Shown here in pieces: positions 44,265 through 53,058 of a DNA stretch of 64,000 bases. The first letter of the stretch is position 1. Each line of letters begins with the position of its first letter. The stretch covers positions 248,001 to 312,000 of the forward strand of contig CAVZQK010000001.1 of the NCBI GenBank assembly GCA_963777355.1, read 5' to 3'. A program made the translations under genes and the position numbers. Under the pieces are notes generated by a model. That model was given only the letters and a program-made list of their open reading frames with translations. It was not told the origin of the DNA and ran no database searches. The DNA comes from DATJHM01 sp963777355. Lineage in GTDB: Bacteria; Chloroflexota; Ktedonobacteria; Ktedonobacterales; Ktedonobacteraceae.

Positions 44265-45443
44265 TTAGCCTTTTTTATAGAGTAGAGGGCTACTGATTAT
44301 GCGTGTTTTTTGTTCATCAATCAGCTGATCATAGTAATTTAGAATAGTTTGAGCGACGTAAGGCCAGGCATAGGCATGCACTTTTTTGAGCCCGGTAGAG
44401 ATAAATTTCTGGCGTAAATTCTCATTACGTAAGAGTGTTGAAGTGGCCTGAGCGAGCTCTTCGCTATTACGCGGTGTTGAAAGTAAGCCATCGATTCCAG
44501 GTCTGATGACTGTGGCATATCCAGGAATGTTTGAGGCAACAACCGGCGTACCTGAAGCCATTGATTCCAGAAGGACGATGCCCATGCTTTCTCCTCCAGT
44601 TGCAGGAGCGCAGAAGACATGCGCACTACTAAAATAGCGTGGCAGTTCATTATCGGTAATGTAGCCAGTAAAGATTACATCTTTCCAGCCATGCTGTTGA
44701 ACGACGCGCTGAAGTCCGGGTCTGAGTCTACCATCTCCTACAAAAATAAAGCGCGTGTTTGGATGTTGTTCTCGGATTTGAGGAATGGCGCGAATGAGGA
44801 ATTTTGCGCCTTTGCGCCGTTCAAATCGGCCAACAAAGAGAATATTCTGCTTCCCATCCATAAATTGGGGAAGGGGGAGAACCTGTGGATTGAAGCGTTC
44901 TAAATCAACACCATTGGGGATAATCGTGTAATCAGCGGGAAAGTAATGGGAGGCAAATTGGTATGCTGCACTGGAGACAGCAATTCGACCTGCTAAGCGT
45001 CGAAAATAGGGGCGTAGAAATGGAGTCGCAGAGGCGTAAGCGAGATATTGTGTTGAAGTCACCTTTGGATGGACGAACGCATGGAACGTACCAACTGTAA
45101 TCGTATTAGAGAAGCGTAGCGCGGTAAGAGAGAGCCCTGGTACAAGGGGCTCATGGATATGTAATATATCGAAGTGTTCTTGTTTTAAAACATTGCGGAC
45201 CTTCCAGGCAAGCGTAGGATCTATAGCGACCCGTGCAATAGAACCATTGACTGGCACAGGAGCGGTTTTTCCCATACTATAGAAAATGTGGTCATCTAAA
45301 AGAGGATTAATTGTCCTGGTTGCAGGAGCGAGGACACGGACCTCGTGGCCCATACTGGTGAATTGTGTTGAAAGATGCCTGATATGCTCACGGACTCCCC
45401 CAGGATAGCTCCAGTCATACGGTGAAACTATGCCAATTTTCAT
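44265..45443 (-). CDS. PimA-like GT4 glycosyltransferase with a structured leader
   Basis: This 392-residue enzyme closely follows phosphatidylinositol mannosyltransferase PimA in layout. MKIGIVSPYDWSYPGGVREH holds the GDP-sugar glycine loop (PGGVxxH), with HEVRVLAPATR, HIHEPLVPGLS and GTFHAFVHP in the acceptor half. The donor half has ILFVGRFERRKG near residue 215 and the E-x7-E motif ESMGIVLLE near residue 295. It would mannosylate or glycosylate a membrane lipid at the inner leaflet. The start at 45443 has AAAGGA 6 bases upstream. A 135-base leader with strong RNA folds precedes it. LpxL-type acyltransferases nearby fit glycolipid synthesis. Confidence 0.92.
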   Translation of the reverse strand: MKIGIVSPYDWSYPGGVREHIRHLSTQFTSMGHEVRVLAPATRTINPLLDDHIFYSMGKTAPVPVNGSIARVAIDPTLAWKVRNVLKQEHFDILHIHEPLVPGLSLTALRFSNTITVGTFHAFVHPKVTSTQYLAYASATPFLRPYFRRLAGRIAVSSAAYQFASHYFPADYTIIPNGVDLERFNPQVLPLPQFMDGKQNILFVGRFERRKGAKFLIRAIPQIREQHPNTRFIFVGDGRLRPGLQRVVQQHGWKDVIFTGYITDNELPRYFSSAHVFCAPATGGESMGIVLLESMASGTPVVASNIPGYATVIRPGIDGLLSTPRNSEELAQATSTLLRNENLRQKFISTGLKKVHAYAWPYVAQTILNYYDQLIDEQKTRIISSPLLYKKG

Positions 45444-45462
45444 CAGAAATCCTTTCTGGATA

Positions 45463-45578
45463 CCCATAGGTCTTCAGGCTATGGGAGGAAAGAATGCTGC
45501 CCGAAGGCAGAGCGGTTTTGTGTGGGACCGCTCAAACCCACACCACGCAGGTTGCCCCTTGTGGGTCATGCATTTAGT
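45463..45578 (-). ncRNA. Structured 5' leader (riboswitch-like) of the PimA-like gene
   Basis: Read on the minus strand, the leader contains four overlapping helices. GTGTGGG (45543-45537) pairs with CCCACAC (45526-45520), and AGCGGT (45532-45527) pairs with ACCGCT (45516-45511); the two interlock as an H-type pseudoknot. ACCCACA/TGTGGGT (45566-45560 with 45542-45536) is a competing helix using the same bases. CTGCC-TTCG-GGCAG (45510-45497) is an extra-stable UUCG hairpin. CCCATAG/CTATGGG (45485-45463) ends just ahead of the ribosome site. The promoter fixes the strand. I cannot match it to a known riboswitch class. Confidence 0.6.
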
Positions 45579-45584
45579 AAATGA

Positions 45585-45613
45585 TGTATAACTTTTTGTG
45601 TATGAATTGTCAA
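45585..45613 (-). promoter_or_regulatory. Promoter of the structured leader and PimA-like gene
   Basis: On the minus strand TTGACA (45613-45608) and TATACA (45590-45585) are spaced by 17 bases. Transcription should begin near 45578, giving a leader of about 135 bases. Confidence 0.75.
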
Positions 45614-45997
45614 CGCTCTACATTGCCATATGGCTATACTACGTTTTTTGCAGAGAAATGCAAAGAGCTCGTCTATGGCTGAAAGAGCCTTATTTTCAAA
45701 TGATAGGCGATGCATTCTTTTCTGTCAAAGGTTTTTGCTGTTTCTTTCTTTTAAAGTACCGCGTTCCTGTTAATTGGGGTCTGGATTTGGTGTTCTTACC
45801 CCTTACCTATTTAATGCCACCCTGGCAAATTTTCTATTGGCTACAGCTTGCGGATTGTGGAATATAGTATACTGTTAACTGCCTACTTATTGCCGTAACC
45901 AGTTGCAAATCTTTTATGGGGAAGGTGATAGAAACTCTCCTGGCAAAAGTCTTGCTTCTCTTCGATGTTTTAAAAAATGTAGAGGAAAGAACGTTTT
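45614..45997. other. Intergenic region upstream of the PHP gene
   Basis: AT-rich and without a convincing gene; an 89-codon open frame has no ribosome site or family signal. A TATACT at about 45868 could be a -10 for the PHP gene, without a good -35. Confidence 0.45.
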
Positions 45998-46738
45998 ATG
46001 GCTTCTCGTGTTTCTGTTGGTCAGAGCAAGGCCGATTTACATATGCATACAAATCTTGGCGATGGCTGGGCCAGTCCAGCTAGAATTATTGAGCAGGCAA
46101 TCAGCCGAGATTTACAGGTGATAGCGGTCACAGATCACGATCATCTTGAGGGGGCGAAGCGGGTAGGTGAGTTACTTGCGCGCTATGAGCAGCCCCCTTT
46201 TCAGATGATTACAGGCGTAGAAGTAAGTACACGGCAGGGCCACTTACTGGGTCTTTTTGTGGAACGTGCCCCGAAAGCCCTGCGTTCTGTCGAGGAGAGC
46301 ATTGAAGCGATTAAAGAGCAGGGGGGAGTTGTGCTTATTCCTCACCCGCTGGGCCGTCTGGTGCCGAGTCTTAGCCGCAGCAAGATCGACGAGCTCTTGA
46401 ATAAGGGCTATCCGATTGATGCAATTGAAATCTATAATCCATCACCGGCAAATGCTTCAATGCGTTCAGCCGTTTCCCTGGCAAATCAGCAATGGGGTTT
46501 TGCGGAGACCGGTGGGAGCGATGCCCATTTCTGGCAACATATTGGCGCTGCTTACACGTTTTTTTCCGGTACAACGGCTGAAGATGTACGGTTGGCGATT
46601 CAAAATCGCACCGCTCGTGCTGGCGGGCAGGAGACGCCGCCTGCCCATTTGCCTGTGGGCGTCTATGTTGCGCAATGTGCCTGGAGCTGGTTTGTTGATC
46701 CGCCACGACGGGTGATGCGTTCGTTAAAGTCGCAGTAG
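45998..46738 (+). CDS. PHP-domain phosphoesterase
   Basis: This 246-residue PHP protein has metal ligands in four motifs: KADLHMHTNLGDG, AVTDHDHLEG, TGVEVSTRQGH with IPHPLGRL, and GGSDAHFWQHIG near residue 170. It resembles stand-alone 3',5'-nucleoside bisphosphate phosphatases (YciV/TrpH type) and histidinol-phosphatase relatives. Hydrolysis of a small phosphoester in the cytosol is likely; the substrate is not assignable. GAGGA lies about 10 bases before ATG. It is divergent from the PimA-like gene and convergent with the acyltransferase pair. Confidence 0.9.
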   Translation: MASRVSVGQSKADLHMHTNLGDGWASPARIIEQAISRDLQVIAVTDHDHLEGAKRVGELLARYEQPPFQMITGVEVSTRQGHLLGLFVERAPKALRSVEESIEAIKEQGGVVLIPHPLGRLVPSLSRSKIDELLNKGYPIDAIEIYNPSPANASMRSAVSLANQQWGFAETGGSDAHFWQHIGAAYTFFSGTTAEDVRLAIQNRTARAGGQETPPAHLPVGVYVAQCAWSWFVDPPRRVMRSLKSQ

Positions 46739-46836
46739 AAGGGTGGACGCGATAGCCAATATTTTCAGGATGAGAGGCAAGAGAGCGCTTGGAAGTGCAG
46801 CCTTTCAAGCACTTTCTTACCTCGTCATAGCGCTTT

Positions 46837-47712
46837 TTAATGGTCGGGCCAGATTGGCGCGAATGCTAGCCATTGTTCGGGGTGTGCTCGAATAAATTGT
46901 TCCATTGTCTCACTGACTTTGTGCAGGAGATATGAGGTATCCTGACGTTGTTCCTCCGTCATTTCGGTAGTAATAGGTACGCATTGGAGCTGAATTCTGG
47001 TAAGAGAGGTACGTATAGCAAATGCTCCTACCAGCTCTGCTCCTGTACGTTGGGCGAGCATGACCGCTCCGGTTTGTAGCTCTGCTGCTGTATCAAAGAA
47101 GGGGACGCGGGCTGTTTGTCCCTGGGAACCTCTATCAGCGGTTAGAACCACAATCTTATTGCTTTTGAGCCTCTGGATAATGGTGCGCAAGGTAGAGGGG
47201 GTGCCGAGAGGGACGAAATGAATACCCTGGCTACCACGCAGGCGCAGCATAAGATCGAGTAAGCGCTGGTTCTTGAGAGCTTCCACCGGAACTGTTACGT
47301 CATATCCCTGATATGCAGCAGCCTGGACAATGTGATCGAAAGGTCCGTAATGTGCAGTAAAGGCAACGATCCCTTTACCTTTTGCCAGGGCTGCATCAAT
47401 ATGCTCAAATCCTTGTGCCTCTGTTATTTGTGTATATCTGGTTGGCGTAAGATGCGGTAGGACACAGACCTCGATATAATTTCTGACATTATGTTGAAAC
47501 ATCCCTCGTACCGTTTTGCGTAGTTTTCTGCGGCCTTGTTTTGTTGTTTTTATCTCATGACCCAGGACGTGGAGCATATTCTGGTTTGCCTGCTTCCTGG
47601 CTTTCTTCGCTATGCACCAGGCAAATGTGCCTATGGCTAATCCCAGATAGGCGCGGAACCAGGCGGGAATCCACGGGAGAAGAAGCGTTGCCAGCCGTAA
47701 TACATAATACAT
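46837..47712 (-). CDS. LpxL/HtrB-family lipid acyltransferase (second of pair)
   Basis: This 291-residue membrane acyltransferase has an N-terminal hydrophobic anchor (LRLATLLLPWIPAWFRAYLG). The catalytic H-x4-D is in FTAHYGPFDHI near residue 121, ADRGSQGQTARVPFF is the substrate-contact region, and FAPIWP is the family C-terminus. In Gram-negatives these enzymes acylate lipid A; in actinobacteria the related PatA acylates phosphatidylinositol mannosides. Next to a PimA-like enzyme and in a probable monoderm, the latter type of role is more likely. Its start lies 12 bases after the stop of the other acyltransferase. Confidence 0.9.
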   Translation of the reverse strand: MYYVLRLATLLLPWIPAWFRAYLGLAIGTFAWCIAKKARKQANQNMLHVLGHEIKTTKQGRRKLRKTVRGMFQHNVRNYIEVCVLPHLTPTRYTQITEAQGFEHIDAALAKGKGIVAFTAHYGPFDHIVQAAAYQGYDVTVPVEALKNQRLLDLMLRLRGSQGIHFVPLGTPSTLRTIIQRLKSNKIVVLTADRGSQGQTARVPFFDTAAELQTGAVMLAQRTGAELVGAFAIRTSLTRIQLQCVPITTEMTEEQRQDTSYLLHKVSETMEQFIRAHPEQWLAFAPIWPDH

Positions 47713-47724
47713 AGAGTATCCCTA

Positions 47725-48636
47725 TTATTTTTTCTTTGTCAGCGTTTCTTGTGGCCAGAAGGGGCGGAACATATACCATTGCGTTGGCCAGGCCTGAATC
47801 ATAGCTTCTTGTACGTTGTATATTTCTTGTGTGAGGCGGGCAATTTCGGCGTTTTTTTCTGCATTCCCTTTATATTCACGAGGGATAATGGGGGGAAAGA
47901 TACGTAGGAGATAGCCCTCTTTATCGCCATACCAGAGATAGCCTGGAATGATAGCCGCTCCGCTTTTGAGGGCCAGGGCAGCTGGTCCAGCAGGAACGTA
48001 TGTGGTGCGTCCGCAAAAAGTGACGGGTACCCCCTGCTCGGCGCTTACTGGTCGGTCAGCAACAATAGCTACCACCTGATTCTGCTGAAGGGTGCGTAAA
48101 ATCCTGCGCATAGAGCTTTCCATAGAGATGACGTTCATCCCTTTGTCTCGGCGCTGATCTTGAATAAACTGATCCATGCGCGGATCATCAAAGTTTTCCA
48201 CGATAATCGAGAATGGGATGTGTTTCGCTGCAATTGCTCCGGCGATATCCCAGTTCCCGAAATGGGCAGTGACGAAGATGATGCCTTTTCCTCTCTCCTG
48301 GGCGAGCTGTATCTCTGCCAGCCAGCCTTTGCCACTATCGCTGATGTCCTGGACGTTTTTCTCTATCTGATCGACGTCGAGATGGGAGAAATGCAAGAAG
48401 TCGGCGGCATAGCGTCCGTAATTTCTCCACGAGGCATAGGCCAGGTACTGTACACGAGGATCTTTTACTGGTAGCCCTGTCACTTGAGCCATATTTTGCA
48501 GGGTAACCAGCCGTTTTGCCCGCCAGCCAAGATAGCTGCTCACTCCTAGCAATCCTCCCAGGATATGTCTGACTTTGCGTGGTGTCCGGCCCGCGAGTGT
48601 GCTTCCGCCACGCGCAAACCAATATGCTGCTGACAC
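47725..48636 (-). CDS. LpxL/HtrB-family lipid acyltransferase (first of pair)
   Basis: This enzyme is about 300 residues in the same family as its downstream neighbour. H-x4-D is in VTAHFGNWDIAG, then SMRRILRTLQQNQVVAIVADRP, GVPVTFCGRTTYVPAG and the C-terminal FRPFWPQE. I chose GTG at 48636 (VSAAYWFARGG) because AAAGG precedes it and the family N-terminus begins there. A longer frame opens at TTG 48780. The two acyltransferases differ enough to act at different positions of one glycolipid, by analogy with lipid A or PIM acylation. Confidence 0.88.
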   Translation of the reverse strand: MSAAYWFARGGSTLAGRTPRKVRHILGGLLGVSSYLGWRAKRLVTLQNMAQVTGLPVKDPRVQYLAYASWRNYGRYAADFLHFSHLDVDQIEKNVQDISDSGKGWLAEIQLAQERGKGIIFVTAHFGNWDIAGAIAAKHIPFSIIVENFDDPRMDQFIQDQRRDKGMNVISMESSMRRILRTLQQNQVVAIVADRPVSAEQGVPVTFCGRTTYVPAGPAALALKSGAAIIPGYLWYGDKEGYLLRIFPPIIPREYKGNAEKNAEIARLTQEIYNVQEAMIQAWPTQWYMFRPFWPQETLTKKK

Positions 48637-48867
48637 TACTTTGTTGCCTTTCGTTTTGCGATCCTCTTTTTGAGAGTCTATTATCCGCTTATCAATAAAA
48701 GAGGCATACCATCTGAATCTGAGGCGCGTGGTATGCTGCTTTATTTTATCATGTACGATCCGTTCAGATTCAACTTGCAAGGGATATAATACTATAGTTA
48801 TGTCGGTTTGTGTTTACCTAAAAAACTTTGTTTCTGTGCTGCATAAGTTAAGACGAAAGGAACTCGT

Positions 48868-49797
48868 ATGCTTTCTCCTCGTGATATCGAAGCAGCGGCT
48901 CAGCGCATTGAACCCTATATTCGCCAGACGCCAATGCTTCAGTTAAATCTGGGTGAGTGGGGGAGCCAGGCTCAGCTCTTTCTGAAACTGGAGCAATTGC
49001 AGCATACTGGCTCGTTCAAATTGAGAGGTGCGATAAATCGTCTGCTCTCTCAGCAGGTTCCTGCTGCTGGCGTGATCGCCGCTTCTGGTGGCAATCATGG
49101 TGTGGCAGTTGCTTATGCGGCGAGACAGCTTGGTTATCCAGCCGAGATTTTTGTGCCAGAGATCTGCCCACAAGTGAAAATTGAGCGTCTGCTGAGTTAT
49201 GGCGCTCGTGTTGTTACGGTTGGCTCTGTCTATGCCGAGGCCTTGCAGGCCAGTGAGTTTCGTGCTGCGGAGAGCGGGGCTCTGGTTATCCATGCCTTTG
49301 ATCATGCCGAGGTGGTTGCTGGTCAGGGGACTGTTGGTCGAGAGATAGATCAGCAGGTTGCTGACCTGGATACTATTCTTGTGGCAGTTGGCGGCGGTGG
49401 GCTGATCGCCGGGATTGCCTCCTGGTTTCAAGGGAAGGTGCGGATTATTGGTGTCGAGCCAGAGCAGACATGTGCGCTGGCTAAGGCTTTCGATGCTGGA
49501 GAACCTGTCGATGTGCCTGTCAGCGGCATTGCGGCTGACTCGCTTGGCGCTCGCCGGGTAGGAAAGATCGCGTTTGAAACTGCCAGCCACTTCGTTGAAC
49601 GCGTACTCCTGGTAAGCGACGATGCTATTCGTTCTGCTCAACGCACGCTCTGGCAGGACTTGCGTTTGATTGCAGAGCCTGGAGGTGCAACTGCTCTGGC
49701 GGGCCTTCTTTCTGGTGCGTATCAGCCCGAACCTGGTGAACGTGTTGCAATAGTTATTTGTGGCGCAAATACGCAACTTGAAACATTTTTAGCGTGA
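48868..49797 (+). CDS. PLP-dependent threonine/serine dehydratase family enzyme
   Basis: This 309-residue fold-type II PLP enzyme has the PLP lysine in TGSFKLRGAINRL near residue 52, the substrate loop AASGGNHGVAVAYA, the phosphate-binding glycine loop VAVGGGGLIAGIAS near residue 175, and a C-terminal ICGANTQ. There is no regulatory ACT domain. This is the catabolic threonine ammonia-lyase/serine racemase size class. It deaminates threonine or serine to the 2-oxoacid. GAAAGGAA precedes ATG. The short length excludes biosynthetic IlvA. Confidence 0.92.
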   Translation: MLSPRDIEAAAQRIEPYIRQTPMLQLNLGEWGSQAQLFLKLEQLQHTGSFKLRGAINRLLSQQVPAAGVIAASGGNHGVAVAYAARQLGYPAEIFVPEICPQVKIERLLSYGARVVTVGSVYAEALQASEFRAAESGALVIHAFDHAEVVAGQGTVGREIDQQVADLDTILVAVGGGGLIAGIASWFQGKVRIIGVEPEQTCALAKAFDAGEPVDVPVSGIAADSLGARRVGKIAFETASHFVERVLLVSDDAIRSAQRTLWQDLRLIAEPGGATALAGLLSGAYQPEPGERVAIVICGANTQLETFLA

Positions 49798-49874
49798 GAA
49801 TATGTTTAACTCTCTGCGTGATCATTGGTGAGGTTGTATAGATCTCAGGCGAGCTAGAAAAGGGGCGCTTTATT

Positions 49875-50633
49875 ATGACGAATATGGTTCAAAAGTGGCA
49901 TCTTCCTGTATCCCCTGTGCAGCTTTTGCAGGATCAAGTTCATCTCTGGCGTGCGTCTTTAGAGGTCTCGCCTTCGACTCTTCAGGCATTGCTTACAGTC
50001 CTCTCAAAGGATGAGCGGGAGCGTGCGGCCCGTTTTCGCTTTTCGCGCGATCAGCAGCATTTTATTGTTGCTCATGGGATCTTGCGTAAACTGCTGGCCT
50101 GCTATCTCCAGATTGATACAAGCTCGCTTGTTTTTGTAACAAATGCTTATGGCAAACCCGCTCTTGATCCTGCTTTTCATTCTGCCGATCTGCATTTTAA
50201 TCTCTCGCATTCGCAAGATATCGCATTATTTGCCTTTTCTTATAGACGAGAGCTTGGCGTAGATGTTGAGTATATGCGTAAGGAGGTAGAGTATGATCAA
50301 CTGGCTCGTTTTTGCTTTTCTGCTTATGAGCAACAGATCCTTTCTTCGTTGGTGGGGAGCATGAAAGAGGAGGCCTTTTTTAATTGTTGGACGCGGAAAG
50401 AGGCCTATATTAAAGCGCGAGGGTTGGGACTCTCTCTCCCTCTTGCTCTTTTTGATGTCTCGCTTCTGCCATTGGAGCCTGCGCGTTTGCTTGAGAGCCG
50501 CGAGTCCCCAGATGAGGTTTCTCGCTGGTCTTTCTGTGCGCTTGCTCCAGGTATGGGTTATGCAGGTGCTCTTGCGGTTGAGGGACACGATTGGCTCCTA
50601 CATACATGGGATTGGTCTCTGGTTAGTGAATAA
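49875..50633 (+). CDS. 4'-Phosphopantetheinyl transferase (Sfp type)
   Basis: This 252-residue Sfp-type transferase loads phosphopantetheine onto carrier domains. It has ARFRFSRDQQHFIVAHGILR, HFNLSHSQDIALFAF, the Mg/CoA motif RELGVDVEYMRK near residue 125, and the second signature EAFFNCWTRKEAYIKARGLG near residue 175. The Sfp type usually serves polyketide and peptide synthetases, and none is in the window. It ends tail to tail with the REC-kinase gene with an 11-base overlap. Confidence 0.95.
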   Translation: MTNMVQKWHLPVSPVQLLQDQVHLWRASLEVSPSTLQALLTVLSKDERERAARFRFSRDQQHFIVAHGILRKLLACYLQIDTSSLVFVTNAYGKPALDPAFHSADLHFNLSHSQDIALFAFSYRRELGVDVEYMRKEVEYDQLARFCFSAYEQQILSSLVGSMKEEAFFNCWTRKEAYIKARGLGLSLPLALFDVSLLPLEPARLLESRESPDEVSRWSFCALAPGMGYAGALAVEGHDWLLHTWDWSLVSE

Positions 50634-51861
50634 GCGTCCAGACAGCAGCTGTATGGGGCTCAGCGCCAGGAATGATATCAGTTGTTGTTTCATCTATTGC
50701 TATTGGTAGGTAGATAGCAAAAGTGCTTCCTGCTCCGGGTCTACTCTCGACAGCGATGTGTCCACCGTGCCTCTCGATAATTTTGCGCGAGATGTAGAGG
50801 CCTAAGCCTACTCCAGGTTTTATGCCAGCCTGGGGTTCGATACCAGGTACACGATAAAACTGCTCAAATATCTTCTCTTGCTCCTCTACGACAATGCCAG
50901 GTCCTTCGTCTTGAATGCTGATGATCGCCTGGTATCCTAATTGTTGTACGCGGACAATGATGGTGCTGCCTTGTGGAGAATATTTGCGTGCGTTGCCCAA
51001 CAGATTGAGCAGCACCTGGCAGAGACGACTTTCATCTACTTCAGCCATCAGAGGCCTTCCTTTGACTTCGCTCATGAGTCTGGGTCCGGCGGTACCTGCG
51101 GTATATTCCTGTAAAATCCGCTGGCATAAGGCTACTAGGTCCTGACGCTGGCAGTGTAATACAAACAGATTGGTTTCGATGAGAGAGGTATCGAGAAGAT
51201 CCTGAACCAGCAACTCGGTTCTTTCCAGGGCATGTTCTATCTCTTGTAATCCTTGCACCAGGCTTTCTGCTGGTACCTGTCTGTCTACTTGCTGTTGTAA
51301 TAATTGGGCCATGCCTTTCAGGTTGCTCAGTGGTTGTTTGATCTCATGTGCGACAATGCTGAACAGCTTTTCTTTGGTCTGATTCGCCTCACTTAATTCG
51401 CTTGTCCGTTTTTGTACCTGATATTCTAGCATATTCGCGTGCTGCGCGAGAGCAATCTGTTGCGTGACGACCTGGCGATGGAGCTGATAGGTCTGGATGG
51501 CTCGTTGCAGGGAGGCAACAAAGGTATCTCTATCGATAGGTTTCTGAATATAATCGTAAGCGCCTCCTCGTAGCGCTTGTATTGCCAGATCATGCTCACC
51601 ATGACCAGTGATAAGAATTGTGGGCGTTGCTGAACGTACCTTTTTAATCTGGCGCAGTAATTCCAGACCATCCATACCAGGCATTTTGATGTCGCTAATA
51701 ATTGCGTCATAATCATTATGACTAATCTGCTCCAGAGCGCATTTTGCTTCATTGCAGGTATCGATATTTATACCCGCAATGCGTAAATGTAATGTTTGTG
51801 GTAATGCTTGCAATAAAGCACTATCGTCATCAACGAGCAGAATATGGGGTGTTTCTGTCAT
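50623..51861 (-). CDS. REC-histidine kinase hybrid (receiver first)
   Basis: This 412-residue protein has a receiver domain at residues about 5-125 (ILLVDDDSALL, phosphoacceptor Asp in AIISDIKMPGMDGLELL, ILITGHGE, YIQKPI). A coiled coil follows, then a HisKA/HATPase kinase. The H-box is FSIVAHEIKQPLSNLKG near residue 170, the N-box LLNLLGNARKYSP, G1 SIQDEGPGI and G2 KPGVGLGLYIS. No membrane or sensory domain is present, so input comes through phosphorylation of the receiver, as in relay kinases. No partner gene is adjacent. Confidence 0.94.
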   Translation of the reverse strand: MTETPHILLVDDDSALLQALPQTLHLRIAGINIDTCNEAKCALEQISHNDYDAIISDIKMPGMDGLELLRQIKKVRSATPTILITGHGEHDLAIQALRGGAYDYIQKPIDRDTFVASLQRAIQTYQLHRQVVTQQIALAQHANMLEYQVQKRTSELSEANQTKEKLFSIVAHEIKQPLSNLKGMAQLLQQQVDRQVPAESLVQGLQEIEHALERTELLVQDLLDTSLIETNLFVLHCQRQDLVALCQRILQEYTAGTAGPRLMSEVKGRPLMAEVDESRLCQVLLNLLGNARKYSPQGSTIIVRVQQLGYQAIISIQDEGPGIVVEEQEKIFEQFYRVPGIEPQAGIKPGVGLGLYISRKIIERHGGHIAVESRPGAGSTFAIYLPIAIDETTTDIIPGAEPHTAAVWTLIH

Positions 51862-52196
51862 TTTTGCCTACCGTTCTATCATTATTGAAATTTTATGTGT
51901 TTGTCCATTGAGTGCTATTTTCTGTCTATTAGCCACTTCAGACTTTTCTTCTCTCTTTTTTACTGATACGTTGCGTGCTTGCGTAGCGTTTCGCCCTGGC
52001 TGAACTGGCTAGAAGCATTAGTCTACCTGATATGGTGCTTTTTACTGCTTGCTTGACAATGATTATAGTAGTGTTCATACAATGAGGGAATAGATGCATC
52101 TAGGTGATGATTTTTTGCTCTCACTACTATAACGTATCTTGAACCAGATGAGTTGCCTGTAAAACCAGTTTCTCTTTTGAAAAGGAGAAGTAGTGT
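51862..52196 (+). other. Intergenic region between divergent REC-kinase and degV
   Basis: No gene is visible. TTGACA at 52053-52058 with ATACAA about 18 bases on is a plausible degV promoter. The minus-strand promoter of the kinase is not obvious. Confidence 0.45.
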
Positions 52197-53042
52197 ATGC
52201 CTGTACATATTGTGGTTGATAGCGCTTCGGATCTTGATTCTGCTCGTGCTGCTCTGTATGGTATTACGGTGGTTCCGCTGGTTGTTTCCTTTGGTGATAC
52301 CGATTATCTTGATGGTGTAGACATCGATAATCGCAGTTTCTATGAGCGTTTGCAGGCGAGCCCGGTTCTTCCGCAGACTGCAGCGCCCAGTAGTCAGTCT
52401 TTTCTGGAAGCATATCGCCTGGCAATTGAGAACGGGGCAACCGGTATTCTCTCGCTGCATATCTCCAGTGCTTTGAGTGGCACCTTTAGCGCGGCATGTG
52501 TAGCCGCCGGGATGCTAGCGGAAGAATCTGCTGTGCCGATAGAGGTAATCGATAGCCATACGGTGAGTAGTGGATGTGCTTTGCCCGCTATTCTGGCGGC
52601 TGGCTTGACGCATAATGGTAGCGATCTGCCAATGATAGCGGCTTTTGTACGATCACTCTGCGACCATTCTCGACTTTATTTTCTGGTAGATACGCTGACC
52701 TACTTACAAAAAGGCGGACGTATTGGCAAGGCCAGCGCTCTGCTTGGTAGTGCCCTCGATATTAAACCTATTCTGACATTAGTAGATGGAGCGATTGTAC
52801 CTTTGGAGCGCGTTCGTTCGCGCAAAAAAGCGCTGGCCCGCCTACAAACATTGCTTGCCTCTGCGGCACCTTTTTCGCATATCGCCCTCGCGATTTCTGA
52901 TGAGTTATATCTGGAAGAATTTCTCTCGCTGATTCGGGATGTCCATGACGGCCCTCTCGAAGTCTTTATGCTTGGCGCGGCTGTTGGTGTGCACGTTGGT
53001 CCACATGCAGGAGGCATCTTCACGTTTTCGCAGTCTGTCTGA
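52197..53042 (+). CDS. DegV-family fatty-acid-binding protein
   Basis: This 281-residue DegV/FakB-type protein has IVVDSASDLD at the N-terminus, the conserved Thr/Ser region PQTAAPSSQSF near residue 60, SLHISSALSGTFSAA, VIDSHTVSSGCALPA and the C-terminal domain with LTYLQKGGRIGKASALLGSAL and KPILTLVDGAI. FakB proteins hold a fatty acid for phosphorylation by FakA. No fakA is in the window, so it likely works with an unlinked kinase. AAAAGGAG precedes ATG. Confidence 0.95.
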   Translation: MPVHIVVDSASDLDSARAALYGITVVPLVVSFGDTDYLDGVDIDNRSFYERLQASPVLPQTAAPSSQSFLEAYRLAIENGATGILSLHISSALSGTFSAACVAAGMLAEESAVPIEVIDSHTVSSGCALPAILAAGLTHNGSDLPMIAAFVRSLCDHSRLYFLVDTLTYLQKGGRIGKASALLGSALDIKPILTLVDGAIVPLERVRSRKKALARLQTLLASAAPFSHIALAISDELYLEEFLSLIRDVHDGPLEVFMLGAAVGVHVGPHAGGIFTFSQSV

Positions 53043-53058
53043 GCTATTCTTCTCTTTG

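Noticed and set aside
45598..45867. 89-codon hydrophobic open frame
   Set aside because: It overlaps the PimA-like promoter, has no ribosome site and shows no conserved look.
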